Positions 8,460 to 18,512 are shown, counted from the stretch's first letter. The stretch is DNA of 52,433 nt from Propionibacteriaceae bacterium (GCA_905372155.1 CAJPNZ010000010.1:1-52433), one strand, 5' to 3'. Notes: generated by a model not told the origin, from the letters alone. Program-made: numbers and translations.

Positions 8460-9371
8460 TCAGATGATGAACTCCGGTACCAGGGGAACCTCCCGCAACC
8501 CGGTGAACAGGTCATCCTCCGGGATCATCGTCGGCACCTTCGAAACCACCAGCTGGTAGTCCTCCGTCGGCCAGCCCGCCTGCTGGATCGCCAGCGGCAC
8601 CGCGAACCACGGCCCTTCGGGGTCGATCTGCGTGGCGTGTGCCCGCAACGCATCGTCGCGCACCCCGAAGTACTGGGCGCAGTTGACGAACGTGGTCAGG
8701 CGGCCATCCGAGAACGGGTCGTCATCGCGGGTCGGCGCGGGATGGCTGGGGGAGAGGCCGTGCTCGTGCATCAACGCCTCCAGGGCCGCGAACCGGCGTC
8801 GGTGGAAGCTCATGTGGTAGTACAGCTTCGCCGCCTGCCAGGCGGGGCCGTGCTCCGGCCACAGCGACGGATCCGCCGCCGCTTTGAACGCCTCGACGGT
8901 GATGCGGTGGCACTGGACGTGGTCGGGGTGCGGGTAGCCGCCGCGTTCGTCGTAGGTGGTCACGACGTGCGGACGGAAGTCGCGGATCACCTTGACCAGC
9001 CGCCCCGCGGCCACCGCGACATCCTGCAGCGCGAAACAGCCCTCGGGCAGCGGCGGCGGGGGATCGCCCTCGGGCAGGCCGGAATCGACGAAACCCAGCC
9101 ACACCTGCTCGATCCCCAGGATCTCGCGGGCGCGGGCCATCTCGGCCGCCCTGACGGCGGGCAGGTTCTCGAGGATCCCGGGGTCGCCGGCCAGGGCCGG
9201 GTTGAGGATGTCGCCGCGCTCACCTCCGGTACAGGTCGCGACCATGACCTCCACGCCCTCCGCCACGTACTTGGCGGTGGTCGCGGCACCCTTGCTCGAC
9301 TCGTCGTCGGGGTGGGCGTGCACGTGCAGCAGGCGCAATGGGCCCTTGGGGTGCGAGGTCATGGAAGACAT
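8460..9371 (-). CDS. mca: Mycothiol S-conjugate amidase
   Basis: A zinc hydrolase of the PIG-L/LmbE family (303 residues). It cleaves mycothiol S-conjugates to glucosaminyl-inositol and a mercapturic acid that is exported, detoxifying electrophiles. The zinc motif AHPDDE is at 19-24 and HPDHVQCH at 148-155. Length and the TCTGGERGDILNP segment match Mca rather than the shorter, related MshB deacetylase, though the two are paralogues. ATG 9362 is an alternative start. It is divergent from greA; in mycobacteria mca also neighbours greA, which supports the call. Confidence 0.93.
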   Translation of the reverse strand: MSSMTSHPKGPLRLLHVHAHPDDESSKGAATTAKYVAEGVEVMVATCTGGERGDILNPALAGDPGILENLPAVRAAEMARAREILGIEQVWLGFVDSGLPEGDPPPPLPEGCFALQDVAVAAGRLVKVIRDFRPHVVTTYDERGGYPHPDHVQCHRITVEAFKAAADPSLWPEHGPAWQAAKLYYHMSFHRRRFAALEALMHEHGLSPSHPAPTRDDDPFSDGRLTTFVNCAQYFGVRDDALRAHATQIDPEGPWFAVPLAIQQAGWPTEDYQLVVSKVPTMIPEDDLFTGLREVPLVPEFII

Positions 9372-9433
9372 TCTGGCGGGTCACGGGCGAAGCGGCCGAA
9401 TCCGGCTCACCTCGGGTTGAAAAGGGCCGGTGC

Positions 9434-9445
9434 TAGCATGTCGGG
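9434..9445 (+). promoter_or_regulatory. Leaderless -10 promoter of greA
   Basis: TGC followed by TAGCAT (9434-9439), then 6 nt, then the greA ATG. No ribosome site is present, so the mRNA probably begins at the start codon. Confidence 0.6.
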
Positions 9446-9943
9446 ATGTCCGAAACCAATGCCGAAACGGTGTGGCTCACCCAGGAGGCCCACGACAAGC
9501 TCGAGGCTGAACTCACCCACCTCAAGACCGTGGGTCGCCCCGAGGTGACCGCCAGGATCGCCGCCGCCCGCGAGGAGGGCGACCTCTCCGAGAACGGCGG
9601 CTACCACGCCGCACGTGAGGAGCAGGGGCAGATGGAGGGGCGCATCCGTCAGCTCGAACACCTGCTGCGACGCGCCCAGGTGGGCGAGGCCCAGGGCGAC
9701 CCCGACGAGGTCAGCCCCGGCCGCATCGTCACCGTCGCGTTCTTCGGCGACGATGACGACACGGAGACCTTCCTGCTCGGGTCGCGGGAGATCCTCGGCA
9801 CCGACTCCTCCGTGGACCAGGCCGTCTCCCCACAGTCGCCGCTGGGCGCCGCGGTGCTCGGCCATCGCGTGGGCGACGAGGTCAGCTACGCGGCCCCCAA
9901 CGGTCGCACCATCTCGGTGACCATCAGGAAGGTCACCTCCTGA
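9446..9943 (+). CDS. greA: Transcription elongation factor GreA
   Basis: A 165-residue GreA that rescues backtracked RNA polymerase by stimulating transcript cleavage. The N-terminal coiled coil carries the acidic tip in AREEGDLSENGGYHAAREEQ (residues about 40-59), followed by the C-terminal FKBP-like domain with SPLGAAVLGHRVGDEV, the conserved motif near the end. The stop lies 5 bp from the stop of the convergent DUF2089 gene, leaving almost no room for a separate terminator. Confidence 0.97.
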   Translation: MSETNAETVWLTQEAHDKLEAELTHLKTVGRPEVTARIAAAREEGDLSENGGYHAAREEQGQMEGRIRQLEHLLRRAQVGEAQGDPDEVSPGRIVTVAFFGDDDDTETFLLGSREILGTDSSVDQAVSPQSPLGAAVLGHRVGDEVSYAAPNGRTISVTIRKVTS

Positions 9944-9948
9944 CGTAA

Positions 9949-10380
9949 CTACTCCAGTCCCGCGATCAGCTGGGCCGCCACCTCGGCGCTGATCTCACCG
10001 GCCGCCACCCGTGCCAGGATCTGCTCCTGCGGGGTGGCGGCTTTCGTTTCCCCCTGTTCGGCGGGGCCGGGCTCGCCGGGCTGCGGGGGAGCGGGCTGGG
10101 CGTCGGGATTCATGCCAAGCTTCACCAGCAGCGCGTCGAACCGGGCGCGCGCCGTTGGGTAGGAGACCTGGAGGTGTTTCTCCACCTCGCGCAGGTTCCC
10201 GCGGGAGGTCAGGAAGACTCGCAGCAGCTCGTGCTCGGCGGCGTCGAGACGGTCGTAGGGGGAGGACGCGAACTCGCCGGCCAGCTCGGAGCCGCAGTGC
10301 GTGCAGCCCTTCCGGATGATGATCAGGTCCTCGCCGCAGACGGGGCACTCGGCGGGGGCGCGGTACAGCTCGGAGGTCAT
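9949..10380 (-). CDS. DUF2089 zinc-ribbon/HTH regulator
   Basis: A 143-residue DUF2089 protein. It has an N-terminal zinc ribbon from two Cys pairs (CPVC and CTHC), then a helix-turn-helix-like stretch, LREVEKHLQVSYPTARARFD, and a Pro/Gln-rich linker. It ends in a short amphipathic module (ILARVAAGEISAEVAAQLI) resembling the SHOCT-like helix pair at the N-terminus of the neighbour. The start is fixed by an ATGA overlap with the upstream gene stop. In other bacteria DUF2089 genes sit beside DUF4097 genes, and a role in transcriptional control of that partner is inferred. Confidence 0.85.
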   Translation of the reverse strand: MTSELYRAPAECPVCGEDLIIIRKGCTHCGSELAGEFASSPYDRLDAAEHELLRVFLTSRGNLREVEKHLQVSYPTARARFDALLVKLGMNPDAQPAPPQPGEPGPAEQGETKAATPQEQILARVAAGEISAEVAAQLIAGLE

Positions 10381-11177
10381 GCGGGCACCTCGCTCTTCAC
10401 GGTGGCCAGGCCCATCGTGACGGTCAGGTCGCACCGGGCCGAACCGTTGCCGAAGACCACCTCGTCGGCTCCGCCGTTGTCCTCGGGCCAGCGGATGTGC
10501 CCGAACTTCGCGTCGGCGTGCACCGTGACGCTGGAACCGGGTTTGAGGATCAGGGTCAGTGACCCCGACTCCACCTTCAACCTGGAACGCCCCAGGCTGA
10601 TCGGGCCCTCGACGGTGACTCCCCCGGCCTGGCTGAGCAGGTCGGAGACCTCGACGACGTCGCTCAGGTGGCAGCCCCCGGCGGTCACCCGGACGCGCCC
10701 GAAGCGGGGCACCCCGGTGCTGCGCACGCCACCCGTGGTTGCCTCGACGTCGATGATCAGCTTTGGGTTGACCTTGACGAGCAGCTCCTTGCCGAGGCCG
10801 ATGTCACGGAGGTCGTCGAGGCTGCGGGGCGGGCGGATCAGGGAGAAACCGTTCAGGTTGGGGCCGAACTCCCCGGTGGAGCTGACCTCCATCACCTCGC
10901 CGTTGCGGCGCAGCACGTGTGGGCCCTCCACCGACAGGGTGGCGATCGACGAATCCCCTTCGATTCGCACGCGACGCCCGACGGCGGTTATCGAGACCCG
11001 GGTCAGTCCGCCCGGTTTGCCCTTCGGGGCCTCCTCCTGTTTCGGGCCGGACTGGGTGGACCGGGACGCGTCACCGGTCTTGTTCTTGAGGGCGGATATG
11101 CGCCGGTTCGCTTCGGCGGTGTCGATGCGACCCGCCGCCAGATCGTCCAGGATGGAACTCAGGTCAGGATTGGTCAT
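10377..11177 (-). CDS. Toastrack (DUF4097-like) protein with N-terminal SHOCT-like helix
   Basis: A 266-residue protein with no signal peptide or clear membrane helix. Residues about 3-30 (SSILDDLAAGRIDTAEANRR) form a SHOCT-like helical module; a charged linker follows. The rest is beta-rich with repeated VEGPISLGRSRLKVESG-type strands, as in DUF4097/toastrack sheets found in envelope-stress proteins such as YvlB and LiaG. It is the first gene of a coupled pair with the DUF2089 regulator. Start ATG 11177: TACCAT lies 6 nt upstream on the minus strand, so it may be leaderless. A GAGGAG further up is too distant to serve this start. Confidence 0.75.
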   Translation of the reverse strand: MTNPDLSSILDDLAAGRIDTAEANRRISALKNKTGDASRSTQSGPKQEEAPKGKPGGLTRVSITAVGRRVRIEGDSSIATLSVEGPHVLRRNGEVMEVSSTGEFGPNLNGFSLIRPPRSLDDLRDIGLGKELLVKVNPKLIIDVEATTGGVRSTGVPRFGRVRVTAGGCHLSDVVEVSDLLSQAGGVTVEGPISLGRSRLKVESGSLTLILKPGSSVTVHADAKFGHIRWPEDNGGADEVVFGNGSARCDLTVTMGLATVKSEVPA

Positions 11178-11179
11178 GA

Positions 11180-11200
11180 AGTAATGGTAACTTACTCCTC
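11180..11200 (-). promoter_or_regulatory. Promoter/operator candidate for toastrack-DUF2089 pair
   Basis: The stretch contains the inverted repeat AGTAA/TTACT around a 7-bp centre and a TACCAT box placed 6 nt from the ATG. It is a plausible autoregulatory site for the DUF2089 protein, by inference only. Confidence 0.3.
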
Positions 11201-11394
11201 GCATTCTCGAAAGGTTTGTTTAGTTTTCTTCAGGGTGATGTGTGTTGTTGCGGGTTGCATGGGGTGGGCTGCTGTCGCAGGGTCGTGCGCGGTGCCTCGC
11301 TGATGCGGTTCCGGGACCGGGCACCTGCCGCTCCGGGGTGGCGTGCGACGGATTTCGTCGCCGCCGATGACGGCGGCTATAGTGTGTTCCCGCC

Positions 11395-11467
11395 GCCGCC
11401 CTAGCTCAGTAGGCAGAGCGACGCTCTCGTAAAGCGTAGGTCACGGGTTCGATTCCCGTGGGCGGCT
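11395..11467 (+). tRNA. tRNA-Thr (anticodon CGT)
   Basis: The cloverleaf is readable. Acceptor GCCGCCC (11395-11401) pairs with GGGCGGC (11460-11466). The anticodon stem ACGCT/AGCGT encloses loop CTCGTAA with anticodon CGT. The T-loop is GTTCGATTC. Discriminator is T and no CCA is encoded. A TATAGT box lies about 15 nt upstream. Confidence 0.95.
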
Positions 11468-11799
11468 CAAGGTTGGAAATGGCCCCTGGCGAGGCGTGTT
11501 GTCGAGTCGGGGGCCGTCGTCGCTTCATCGTGAGTGCGGTTTTGTTCGCCGGGCGAAGCGTGCAGTCGCCACTGCAGCGGCTGGACTGGGGAGAGCGGGC
11601 GGCTTGAACGTGAGCATCGCCTTGACGAGGCGCTGAAGTTGTTGTGGAAATGTCAGCCCGTGATGTTGCGAGCTGACGTCGACCCCGCGCCGGGGGCCCT
11701 GCCGGGAAGCGGGCTGAGGACCTCGGCGAGGTCGAGAGGCTTTTGGGGCGGACGATTCCGCCCCCGCCGGGGTTCGCGGCGGGCCGTAGACTTTGCCGC
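11468..11799. other. Spacer without a supported gene
   Basis: I see no ribosome site with a credible frame and no known domain in this 332-bp stretch. Its right end carries TAGACT (11787-11792), 7 nt before the DUF1707 gene ATG, the likely leaderless promoter of that gene. Confidence 0.5.
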
Positions 11800-12402
11800 A
11801 TGTCGGAGAATCTGCCTCAACAGTCGCCCCGGGTGCAGATGCGCATAGGTGATGCAGAGCGTGATGCGGTGCTCGGCGTGCTTCAGAACGCCTATGGCGC
11901 GGGCCAGCTCACCCTTGAGGAGTTCGACGAGAGGCAGCAGTACTGCCTCAAGGCCCGATACATCGATGACCTGTCCGCCCTCGTCGTTGACCTGCCTGAA
12001 GGAGCGGGATGGCACCATGCCGTCACGAGACCTGCGAACCTCGCCGTCCCTCGGGATGCCGCGGTCAGGAACGAGATCGCCTTCATGAGCGGCAAGGTGA
12101 TCCATCTGGACGCCAGAACTCCAGCGGTGACCAGTTTTGCCCTGTGGGGCGGCAACGAGATCCGTACCGAGGCGGTCATGGGCCCCGGGGTGGAGATCGA
12201 GCTGTCGCTGAGCTCGATCATGGGCGGTCACAACGTCTACGTGCCGGAAGGAGTCCGGGTCATCGACCAGAGCGTCAACATCATGGCCGGGGTGGATGTC
12301 TCGGACGAGGCTGGTGGTGACGGGTCGAACGGCACGCTCATCATCAAAGGGTTCAACTTCTGGGGCGGCACATCCGTGCAGCTGAGGAAGTCGGAGAAGT
12401 GA
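11800..12402 (+). CDS. DUF1707 domain protein with LiaF-like C-terminal domain
   Basis: A 200-residue soluble protein. Residues about 10-65 are a DUF1707/SHOCT-like domain (MRIGDAERDAVLGVLQNAY, AGQLTLEEFDER). After a linker, a beta-rich C-terminal half (FALWGGNEIRTEAVMGPGVE to FNFWGGTSVQLR) resembles the C-terminal domain of LiaF/DUF2154 cell-wall-stress proteins. No membrane helix is present. It is paralogous to the product at 13532-14212; both begin MSENLP and both have leaderless layouts. DUF1707 proteins are common in actinobacteria but their function is unknown. Confidence 0.85.
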   Translation: MSENLPQQSPRVQMRIGDAERDAVLGVLQNAYGAGQLTLEEFDERQQYCLKARYIDDLSALVVDLPEGAGWHHAVTRPANLAVPRDAAVRNEIAFMSGKVIHLDARTPAVTSFALWGGNEIRTEAVMGPGVEIELSLSSIMGGHNVYVPEGVRVIDQSVNIMAGVDVSDEAGGDGSNGTLIIKGFNFWGGTSVQLRKSEK

Positions 12403-12413
12403 AAGAACCCCAA

Positions 12414-12480
12414 GGGAGGGTCTCCCCGTGACGCTCCACCCCCCGTCCCGTCTCCTTCTCCGGTCCCCGGAGCGGACCGG
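12414..12480. terminator. Hairpins between convergent genes
   Basis: Two stems: GGGAG/CTCCC (12414-12418 and 12422-12426) and a perfect 7-bp CCGGTCC/GGACCGG (12460-12466 and 12474-12480). They lie between the converging DUF1707 and GH16-like genes. There is no T tract, typical for high-GC hosts. Confidence 0.5.
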
Positions 12481-12509
12481 TCGGCGTAGGTGCTCCGGCC
12501 ATCGTCCGA

Positions 12510-13223
12510 TCAGGCGCGTGGCAGCTGGGGCGCCCGGAGGGGGCGGAACAGGATGTTCTGTTCCCACTCGAAGTCGTCATGCCAGTCATCCCGGATGGCG
12601 GGGTTGACTCCCGCTTGGACGACCAGGTGCACGGGTACGTCGTGTGGGGCGTGCGGGGTGTGCAGCTCGCGACGGAGCCGGCCGTCGACGAACCAGCGGA
12701 CGTGGCCCGGGTCGATGTCGACCTGGTAGTGGTGCCACTGGGTGACGTCGAGGTGGATCTCCTCGGGCGAGTGATCCGGACTGCCGGTCTCGGGGTCGGG
12801 CCAGTGAAGATTGGTCAGCGTCTGACCGCTTCCGACGCGCCCCTCGACGAAGTTGATCTCCCCGAGGGGCCACTCGCGGTCGTTCTGCGGCCACAGCATG
12901 GCGACCAGCTCCACCCGGTCCGACGAGGGGGCCTGGAGTTCGATCTCCCAGGAGCCGTGGCCGGGAGCGTTGTGGAGGCCGGCCCATGCCGGGCACAGCA
13001 GGGAGTTGTGCAGCGCCTGTTCGTGGCTGGCCCCGAGTTCGCGGTAGAGCTGATAGGCGGCGCGATCCAGGCGCAGCGTCAGCGCGAAGGTGCGGCCGTC
13101 GGGAAGCAATTTCGTCATGTCGGGGCTGTAGCGTCCCAGGGTTCCGTGCTCGGGGCGTTGCACACCCCATCCCCCGTAGGTTCTGTAGGCCAGCAGGGCG
13201 GCATGTGGTGGCTGGAAACTCAC
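12510..13223 (-). CDS. GH16-like (laminarinase-fold) protein, cytoplasmic
   Basis: A 237-residue concanavalin-type jelly roll of the glycoside hydrolase 16 type. AMLWPQNDREWPLGEINFVE matches the family active-site region (about residues 108-127); the motif is E122-I-N124-F-V-E127, so both glutamates are kept while the usual central Asp is Asn. Downstream, WHHYQVDIDPGHVRWFVDGR is the conserved probe-like strand. No signal peptide is seen, unusual for a polysaccharide-degrading enzyme. I chose GTG 13223 because AGAGG lies 9 nt upstream; the frame is open further but lacks homology. It is flanked by two DUF1707 paralogues. Confidence 0.75.
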   Translation of the reverse strand: MSFQPPHAALLAYRTYGGWGVQRPEHGTLGRYSPDMTKLLPDGRTFALTLRLDRAAYQLYRELGASHEQALHNSLLCPAWAGLHNAPGHGSWEIELQAPSSDRVELVAMLWPQNDREWPLGEINFVEGRVGSGQTLTNLHWPDPETGSPDHSPEEIHLDVTQWHHYQVDIDPGHVRWFVDGRLRRELHTPHAPHDVPVHLVVQAGVNPAIRDDWHDDFEWEQNILFRPLRAPQLPRA

Positions 13224-13531
13224 TATTGAGCACCTCTGTCCATCGGGTTTGGTTTCCTTGCGATTTCCAGTCTGTGCGGCCGGCGCTGCTGATTCAATGG
13301 CAACAGGCGTGGCTGCCGTGGATTGGATGATGAACCACTGGTGGCATGACCGTGGCACCGGAAATGGGTCCAGGCCGGTGGGCTGGTCCTGGGGATGCCT
13401 GACCGGAGAAATCGAAATCCTTGGCTCGCCGACGTGAACTCGCGCGGGGGTTTTCGATTATTCTTCAATTTTCCTGTGATCTTGCGGGAAAAGCGGGTCG
13501 GGGCGGTAGTGATGGCCGTAAGCTTCTTTTC
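13224..13531. promoter_or_regulatory. Divergent promoter region, GH16-like / DUF1707
   Basis: This 308-bp spacer has no credible gene and contains a lower-GC stretch (13449-13490). At its right end TAAGCT (13519-13524) sits 7 nt before the DUF1707 ATG, with no ribosome site. The left end holds AGAGG for the GTG start of the minus-strand gene. Confidence 0.5.
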
Positions 13532-14212
13532 ATGTCGGAAAATCTGCCCAAGGGGTCGCGCCGGGTCCCGATGCGTGTCGGTCATCTTGAGCGGAGCGAG
13601 GTGCTCGAGATGCTTCAAACCGCCTACACGGCAGGGCAGATCGGGCATGAGGAGTTCGAGGACAGGCGGCAGTTCTGCCTCAGGGCCCGCTACGTCGATG
13701 ACCTGTCCGGCCTCATCTCGGATCTGCCTGCCGGCGACAAGTGGCGCAAGGAGGAACCGGCAGACTCGCCTCCGGAGAGAATCATCGTCGCGGATGAGGT
13801 CTCCCCGTACAGCGAGGTCATGGTCTTGAGACGTGGGACGGTCCGCATGAGCCCCAGCATGTCGACGATACGAAGTCTGGTCGTGATGGGCAGCAGCACG
13901 ATCCACATCGAGGACATCATGGCCCCGGGCGTGGTGATCGAGCTGAACCTGAAGTCCGTGCTGGGGACCTTCATCCTCTATGTTCCGTGGCGGGTGCAGA
14001 TCATCAACCAGAGCCTCAACATTCTGTCGGCGATCGACATCGAGTCGGAAGCCGACGGTGATGGCGCGAACGGTGCGGTCATCATCAATGGCTGGCACAT
14101 CATGGGAGCCTTCAACATCCGCGTGGAGGAATACCTGAAGAAGGAAAGGGAGGAGAGGCGAAAGAGCCGCGCCATGAACAGCTACAGGAGAAGAAGGACG
14201 TGGCGTCTGTGA
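13532..14212 (+). CDS. DUF1707 domain protein, second paralogue
   Basis: A 226-residue relative of the protein at 11800-12402, with the same MSENLP start, DUF1707 helix pair (MRVGHLERSEVLEMLQTAY, AGQIGHEEFEDRRQ) and a beta-rich C-terminal half (VVMGSSTIHIEDIMAPGVVI to IINGWHIMGAFNIRVEEY). It differs in having a longer linker and a strongly basic Lys/Arg tail (about the last 25 residues). Translation is probably leaderless from ATG 13532. Together with its paralogue it brackets the GH16-like gene, suggesting duplication around that gene or a functional cassette. Confidence 0.85.
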   Translation: MSENLPKGSRRVPMRVGHLERSEVLEMLQTAYTAGQIGHEEFEDRRQFCLRARYVDDLSGLISDLPAGDKWRKEEPADSPPERIIVADEVSPYSEVMVLRRGTVRMSPSMSTIRSLVVMGSSTIHIEDIMAPGVVIELNLKSVLGTFILYVPWRVQIINQSLNILSAIDIESEADGDGANGAVIINGWHIMGAFNIRVEEYLKKEREERRKSRAMNSYRRRRTWRL

Positions 14213-14321
14213 GAGGGACCGAACCATCCCGGTGCTCCGCCGTCGTCTCGACGATCCGGGGCGCCAAGTATGCAGCGCGGCTCGTGCAGGGCTGACCCGG
14301 GGAAACCCCGGCAGAACCCGG

Positions 14322-14342
14322 GTTGAGCCCCTGAGGCTCAAC
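14322..14342 (+). promoter_or_regulatory. HAIR-type HspR operator 1
   Basis: A perfect 8-bp inverted repeat GTTGAGCC/GGCTCAAC with a 5-bp centre. It keeps the TTGAG-N9-CTCAA spacing of the HAIR element (CTTGAGT-N7-ACTCAAG) bound by HspR. Confidence 0.8.
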
Positions 14343-14348
14343 TTTGGG

Positions 14349-14378
14349 TTGCGTTGCGGTTCGTTGGTGTGGCATAGT
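14349..14378 (+). promoter_or_regulatory. dnaK operon promoter candidate
   Basis: TTGCGT (14349-14354) and CATAGT (14373-14378) are spaced 18 bp. The -10 box touches HAIR site 2, so HspR binding would block polymerase. The predicted 5' leader is about 65 nt. Confidence 0.5.
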
Positions 14379-14397
14379 TGAGTCCGCCCCGCTCAAG
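14377..14397 (+). promoter_or_regulatory. HAIR-type HspR operator 2
   Basis: GTTGAGT-N7-GCTCAAG, again TTGAG-N9-CTCAA, overlapping the likely -10 box. Two HAIR sites before dnaK is the arrangement expected for repression by HspR, encoded by the fourth gene of the operon. Confidence 0.8.
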
Positions 14398-14451
14398 GGG
14401 TTTGGGATTGGCAACACGCGCTAGCCGCACAACGAATCAGGAGATACCCCA

Positions 14452-16307
<1,856 letters not shown>

Positions 16308-16311
<4 letters not shown>

Positions 16312-16880
16312 GCGAGCAGCCCACCCCCGATGAGGTAGTGGCGCAGGCCGAGGCGGTTGTTGATTCAGCCGCCTCGGCTCCCGCCGAGGCCGCCGGGACG
16401 ACCGAGGCCCGGCGCGGCGTGGAGAGCGACGAGGCGGCGGAGGAAGCGCGCGACTGGGAGACCGTCGCAGAGGAACGAACCGCCGATCTGCAGCGTCTCC
16501 AGGCCGAGTACGTCAACTACAAGAAACGTGTGGACCGCGATCGGGCGCTGGCCCGGCAGCTGGGGATCGAGGTCGTCGTGACCGACCTGATGCCGGTGCT
16601 CGACGCGATCCAGCTGGCCAAGTCCCACGGAGAACTGGACGGCGGATTCAAGATGGTGGCCGAGGAGTTCGAGAAGGTGGCTGCCAAGCATGGCCTGGTC
16701 ATCTTCGGGGCCGTCGGCGATCCCTTCGACCCGACCCATCACGATGCTCTGATGGAGGCGCCCCTCGAGGAGAAGGTCGCCGTGACCACTGTCTCGCAGG
16801 TCATTCAGCCGGGCTACCAGTTGAGGGACCGCGTGATCCGGCCGGCGCGTGTCGCCGTCGCCAATCCGAGGCAGGACTGA
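16308..16880 (+). CDS. grpE: Nucleotide exchange factor GrpE
   Basis: A 190-residue GrpE, the dimeric exchange factor that releases ADP from DnaK. After an acidic, low-complexity head come the long helix region (RTADLQRLQAEYVNYKKRVD) and the C-terminal beta domain with FDPTHHDALMEA and TVSQVIQPGYQLRDRVIRPA, the family signature. The GTG start overlaps the dnaK stop (GTGA), so translation is coupled. Confidence 0.97.
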
Positions 16881-16933
16881 GCCGCGGACGGGCCGGGGCA
16901 GTGGTCTCGGCCCCCGCAGATGAGAGGCGATGA

Positions 16934-18091
16934 GTGAGCACCAAGGACTGGATAGAGAAGGACTACTACAAGGTCCTCGGCGTGGACAAGAAGGCCAGCG
17001 CCGAGGAAATCAAGAAGGCCTTCCGGAAGATCGCCCGGGACAACCATCCCGACGCGAACCCCGGTGACAAGACCGCCGAGGCCCGTTTCAAGGAGGCCTC
17101 CGAGGCCAACACGATTCTCTCCAACCCGGAGAAGCGCAAGGAGTACGACGAGGCGCGCAGCCTGTTCGGCGGCGCCGGGGTGCGGTTCGGGCGCAGCGGC
17201 TCGGGCGAGGGGAACACCGGTTTCGAGGACCTGTTCCGCAACGCAGGAGGGGCGCAGGGCGGCTTCGGGGACCTGTTCGGCAACCTCTTCGGAGGCGGCG
17301 GCTCGAGCGGGTCGCGGCGCGGTTCCCAGCGGGGACCACGCCGCGGCGCAGACATCGAGGGCGAGGTGAAACTGGCCTTCGAGCAGGCGGTCGAGGGCAC
17401 CACCGTCGCGATGCGCACCATGTCCGACGAGGCGTGCAGCGCGTGTCGCGGGACGGGCGCGAAACCCGGGACGTTGCCGAAGGTGTGTCCCGGGTGCGAG
17501 GGCTCCGGGATGCGCAGCTCCACGTCGGGTGGGGTGTTCTCGATGAGCGAACCCTGCACCGACTGTCGCGGCCGTGGATTGCTGGTCGACGATCCCTGTC
17601 CGGTGTGTGACGGTTCTGGGCGGGGGAAATCAACCAACACCGTCAACGTCCGGATCCCCGCGGGGGTCACCGACGGGCAGAAGATCCGCATCAAGGGCAA
17701 GGGCGTGGCCGGTCAGAACGGCGGTGCGGCGGGTGATCTCTACGTCACCGTGCACGTCGCTCCCCACAAGCTGTTCGGACAGCAGGGCAACAATCTGACC
17801 ATCGAGGTGCCCGTCACCTTCGCAGAGGCGTCGCTGGGAGCCGACATCCAGATCCCGACGCTGCAGGGGCCCAAGGTGAAGCTGCGCGTGCCCCCGAACA
17901 CCCCGAACGGCCGCACCCTCAGGGTTCGCGGCAAGGGGGTGCGCAGGAAGGACGGCACCATGGGGGACCTGCTGGTCACCATCCAGGTGAAGGTTCCGGA
18001 ACACCTCAGCGAAGCCGCCAGGAACGCGCTGCAGGAGTACGCCCAGAAGGCGGGTCAGGAGGACCCGCGGGCCACGCTGTTCGGAGACTGA
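16934..18091 (+). CDS. dnaJ: Chaperone DnaJ
   Basis: A 385-residue type I DnaJ (DnaJ1 of actinobacteria), which stimulates the DnaK ATPase and delivers substrates. The J domain occupies residues about 9-75 with HPD at 38-40. A Gly/Phe-rich segment follows (about 80-140), then the zinc-binding region with four CxxCxGxG repeats (CSACRGTG, CPGCEGSG, CTDCRGRG, CPVCDGSG) and the C-terminal substrate-binding domains. The start is GTG 16934, with GAGAGGCG upstream and 53 bp after grpE. Confidence 0.98.
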   Translation: MSTKDWIEKDYYKVLGVDKKASAEEIKKAFRKIARDNHPDANPGDKTAEARFKEASEANTILSNPEKRKEYDEARSLFGGAGVRFGRSGSGEGNTGFEDLFRNAGGAQGGFGDLFGNLFGGGGSSGSRRGSQRGPRRGADIEGEVKLAFEQAVEGTTVAMRTMSDEACSACRGTGAKPGTLPKVCPGCEGSGMRSSTSGGVFSMSEPCTDCRGRGLLVDDPCPVCDGSGRGKSTNTVNVRIPAGVTDGQKIRIKGKGVAGQNGGAAGDLYVTVHVAPHKLFGQQGNNLTIEVPVTFAEASLGADIQIPTLQGPKVKLRVPPNTPNGRTLRVRGKGVRRKDGTMGDLLVTIQVKVPEHLSEAARNALQEYAQKAGQEDPRATLFGD

Positions 18092-18092
18092 C

Positions 18093-18512
18093 ATGGGCAA
18101 GAACCTGCCTCAGGCCTTCGACCCCGAAGCCCCTGTGTTCCCGGTGTCGGTGGCCGCGCAGCTGGCGGACATGCACCCGCAGACCCTGCGCGGTTACGAC
18201 CGGCTCGGGCTGGTGGTCCCGAAACGGTCGCGGGGGAGGGGGCGGCGCTACTCGTTGAAGGACGTCGCGAAACTCCGCCACATCCAGCACCTGAGCCAGA
18301 GCGAGGGAATCAATCTGGAGGGCATCCGGCGCATCCTGGCGTTGGAGGAACAGATCGAGTCGCTGACGGCGCAGACGGAACGCCTCTCGGAGGTCCTGCG
18401 CCGGCTCGGGGAGACCCGGGAAGTAGCCCGTGTCTTCACGGCCGACCCGTCGGGCGCGGTCCATCACGGACGCTTCCAGGCGCGCACCCGCCTGGCCCTG
18501 CCCTACCACTGA
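18093..18512 (+). CDS. hspR: Heat-shock repressor HspR (MerR family)
   Basis: A 139-residue MerR-type winged helix protein. The HTH reads PVSVAAQLADMHPQTLRGYD, followed by RGRGRRYSLKDVAKLRHIQH and the helix region GINLEGIRRILALEEQ. HspR binds HAIR inverted repeats with DnaK as co-repressor, forming a feedback loop. The gene starts directly after the dnaJ stop and the two matching operators lie 3.7 kb upstream, before dnaK. The C-terminal tail is longer than the DNA-binding core and would be the region for DnaK contact. Confidence 0.96.
   Translation: MGKNLPQAFDPEAPVFPVSVAAQLADMHPQTLRGYDRLGLVVPKRSRGRGRRYSLKDVAKLRHIQHLSQSEGINLEGIRRILALEEQIESLTAQTERLSEVLRRLGETREVARVFTADPSGAVHHGRFQARTRLALPYH

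Noticed and set aside
11468..11799. Possible coding frames after tRNA-Thr
   Set aside because: Frames on both strands lack start signals and show no family resemblance.
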